Positions 62,556-64,000 of a DNA stretch of 64,000 nt are shown piece after piece. The position numbers were made by a program, and so were the translations under genes. How positions within the stretch are numbered: position 1 is the first letter of the stretch; every line of letters begins with the position of its first letter. The notes beneath the pieces were generated by a model, which was not told the DNA's origin, searched no databases, and saw nothing but the letters and a program-made list of their open reading frames with translations. Origin of the DNA: Granulicatella elegans ATCC 700633 (GTDB lineage Bacteria; Bacillota; Bacilli; Lactobacillales; Aerococcaceae). The stretch lies in assembly GCF_000162475.2 (NCBI RefSeq), contig NZ_KI391971.1, forward strand, positions 316,234-380,233, read 5' to 3'.

Positions 62556-64000
62556 ATGTCAGAAAAAAAAGTATATAGCTATGAATGGGGCGGAAGACTG
62601 TTACAAGTTGAAATCGGCCAATTAGCAAAACAAGCAAATGGTGCTGTCTTAGTTCGTTATGGAGATACAGTGGTATTAACAGCAGCCGTTGGTACAAAAC
62701 AAGCAAAGGATACAGATTTCTTCCCATTAACAGTGAACTATGAAGAAAAAATGTATGCAGCAGGTAAAATTCCTGGAGGATTTATTAAACGTGAAGGACG
62801 TCCAAGTGAACATGCGACATTAACAGCTCGTTTAATTGACCGTCCAATTCGTCCAATGTTTGCAGAAGGTTTCCGTAATGAAGTTCAAATTACAAATACT
62901 GTAATGTCTGTAGATCCAAACTGTCCACCAGAAATGGCAGCAATGTTTGGTTCAAGTTTAGCATTATGTATTTCAGATATTCCATTTGATGGTCCAATTG
63001 CTGGGGTAGATGTTGGTCGTGTAAACGGAGAATACGTGATTAACCCTACAACTGAACAAGCTGAATTATCAGATATCGAATTATCTGTAGCAGGTACTGC
63101 AACTGCGATTAACATGGTAGAAAGCTCTGCTAAAGAAGTGAGCGAAGAAGATATGTTAGGAGCATTATTATTCGGTCACGAAGAAATTAAAAAATTAGTA
63201 GCTTTCCAACAACAAATCGTTCAAGAAATTGGAAAAGAAAAAATGGAAGTAACATTGCTATCATTTGATCCAGAAATCGAAAAACAAGTGAAAGACTTAT
63301 TCAGTCAAGCAATGATTAATGCAATCCAAACAGAAGAAAAATTAGCTCGTGAAGAAAATATTGAAAAAGTTAAAGAAACTGCCTTAGAACATTTTGAAGC
63401 TGTTTTAGAAGACAATGATGAAAAAGCAGGCTTATTAAAACAAGTTTCTCAATTAGTGGATAATCTTGAAAAAGACGAAGTACGTCGTTTAATTACTGAA
63501 GAAAAAGTACGTCCTGATGGTCGTAAAATTGATGAAATTCGTCCATTGTCTTCAGAAATTGACTTATTACCACGTGTTCACGGTTCAGGTTTATTTACTC
63601 GTGGACAAACTCAAGCATTAACTTCAGCTACATTAGCACCTTTAGGAGAATATCAAGTCATTGATGGTTTAGGAATTGAAGAAGGTAAACGATTCATCCA
63701 CCACTACAATTTTCCACAATTCTCTGTAGGTTCAGTAGGTCGTGCTGGAAGCCCAGGTCGTCGTGAAATTGGTCACGGTGCTTTAGGGGAACGTGCATTG
63801 AAACAAGTCATCCCAACTCCAGAAGATTTCCCTTATACAATTCGTCTTGTATCAGAAGTATTAGAATCAAATGGTTCATCTTCTCAAGCAAGTATTTGTG
63901 CGGGAACACTAGCCTTAATGGCAGCAGGTGTACCAATTAAAGCACCTGTAGCGGGTATTGCGATGGGATTAATTTCTGATGGTACAAACTATACAGTATT
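62556..64000 (+). CDS. pnp: polynucleotide phosphorylase (N-terminal 481 codons; runs off the window)
   Basis: ATG 62556 with SD AAAAGGAGA. First RNase PH domain (about 1-230, [19 protein letters not shown]), alpha linker domain (about 240-330), and second RNase PH domain with [18 protein letters not shown] and [23 protein letters not shown]. Phosphorolytic 3'-5' exoribonuclease, partner of CshA in the degradosome. KH and S1 domains would lie beyond the window. The gene has a structured leader. Confidence 0.97.
   Translation, partial: MSEKKVYSYEWGGRLLQVEIGQLAKQANGAVLVRYGDTVVLTAAVGTKQAKDTDFFPLTVNYEEKMYAAGKIPGGFIKREGRPSEHATLTARLIDRPIRPMFAEGFRNEVQITNTVMSVDPNCPPEMAAMFGSSLALCISDIPFDGPIAGVDVGRVNGEYVINPTTEQAELSDIELSVAGTATAINMVESSAKEVSEEDMLGALLFGHEEIKKLVAFQQQIVQEIGKEKMEVTLLSFDPEIEKQVKDLFSQAMINAIQTEEKLAREENIEKVKETALEHFEAVLEDNDEKAGLLKQVSQLVDNLEKDEVRRLITEEKVRPDGRKIDEIRPLSSEIDLLPRVHGSGLFTRGQTQALTSATLAPLGEYQVIDGLGIEEGKRFIHHYNFPQFSVGSVGRAGSPGRREIGHGALGERALKQVIPTPEDFPYTIRLVSEVLESNGSSSQASICAGTLALMAAGVPIKAPVAGIAMGLISDGTNYTV

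Noticed and set aside
62530-63115. Minus-strand frames inside pnp
   Set aside because: Antisense shadows of the pnp coding sequence without SD.

Overview
The window is a low-GC Gram-positive (Bacillota) chromosome segment, most likely Lactobacillales. The housekeeping neighbourhoods hpf-secA-prfB-ftsEX, valS-folC, acpS-alr-mazF and comFA-comFC, with a valS T-box, fit that order. My best guess from memory of these gene sets is a Carnobacteriaceae organism of the Granulicatella type, but the sequence alone does not prove it.

Layout. 0-6.5 kb: a heterodimeric ABC multidrug exporter, an ABC-F protein and the redox repressor rex. 6.5-15 kb: an accessory region with a Cys-free, Ser/Thr-rich peptide gene under a strong promoter and palindromic operator, a broken LanC cyclase, four peptidase-less half ABC exporters, a 10-codon leader ORF, and copies of a modular hairpin repeat. 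15-21.5 kb: oppBCDF, acpP and oppA (peptide uptake). 21.5-25.3 kb: comFA-comFC (DNA uptake) and glycerol dehydrogenase with a cre-like site on its promoter. 25.3-36.6 kb: hpf, secA, prfB (with its programmed +1 frameshift), two more hairpin repeats, a putative catalytically dead M32-carboxypeptidase-like protein, ftsEX, and T-box-valS. 36.6-39.1 kb: an IS200-type and an ISL3-type element inserted between valS and folC. 39.1-49.4 kb: folC, radC, a PBECR-like small protein, an apparently free-standing structured ncRNA, ddl, murF, cshA, a lipoprotein, acpS, alr and mazF. 49.4-53.1 kb: a haem-efflux locus hrtBA-hssRS with an HssR-box-like direct repeat in its promoter. 53.1-57 kb: small genes, an orphan antitoxin and an IS3-family element. 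57-60.7 kb: three membrane-protein genes whose base and codon use look streptococcal, with a tRNA-Lys; then an IS flanked by 32-bp direct repeats and a second tRNA-Lys. The window ends inside pnp.

How it fits together: the core genes serve envelope growth (ddl, murF, alr, acpS, ftsEX, secA), translation (valS, prfB, hpf), RNA turnover (cshA, pnp) and nutrient uptake (opp). The accessory parts serve export or defence (RiPP-like locus, ABC exporters), haem detoxification, natural transformation (comFA-FC, radC; these share an unusual promoter motif) and mobile DNA. The most novel-looking items are the modular cloverleaf repeat family with covarying hairpins, the ncRNA upstream of ddl, the RiPP-like locus with its leader ORF, and the M32-like pseudoenzyme.
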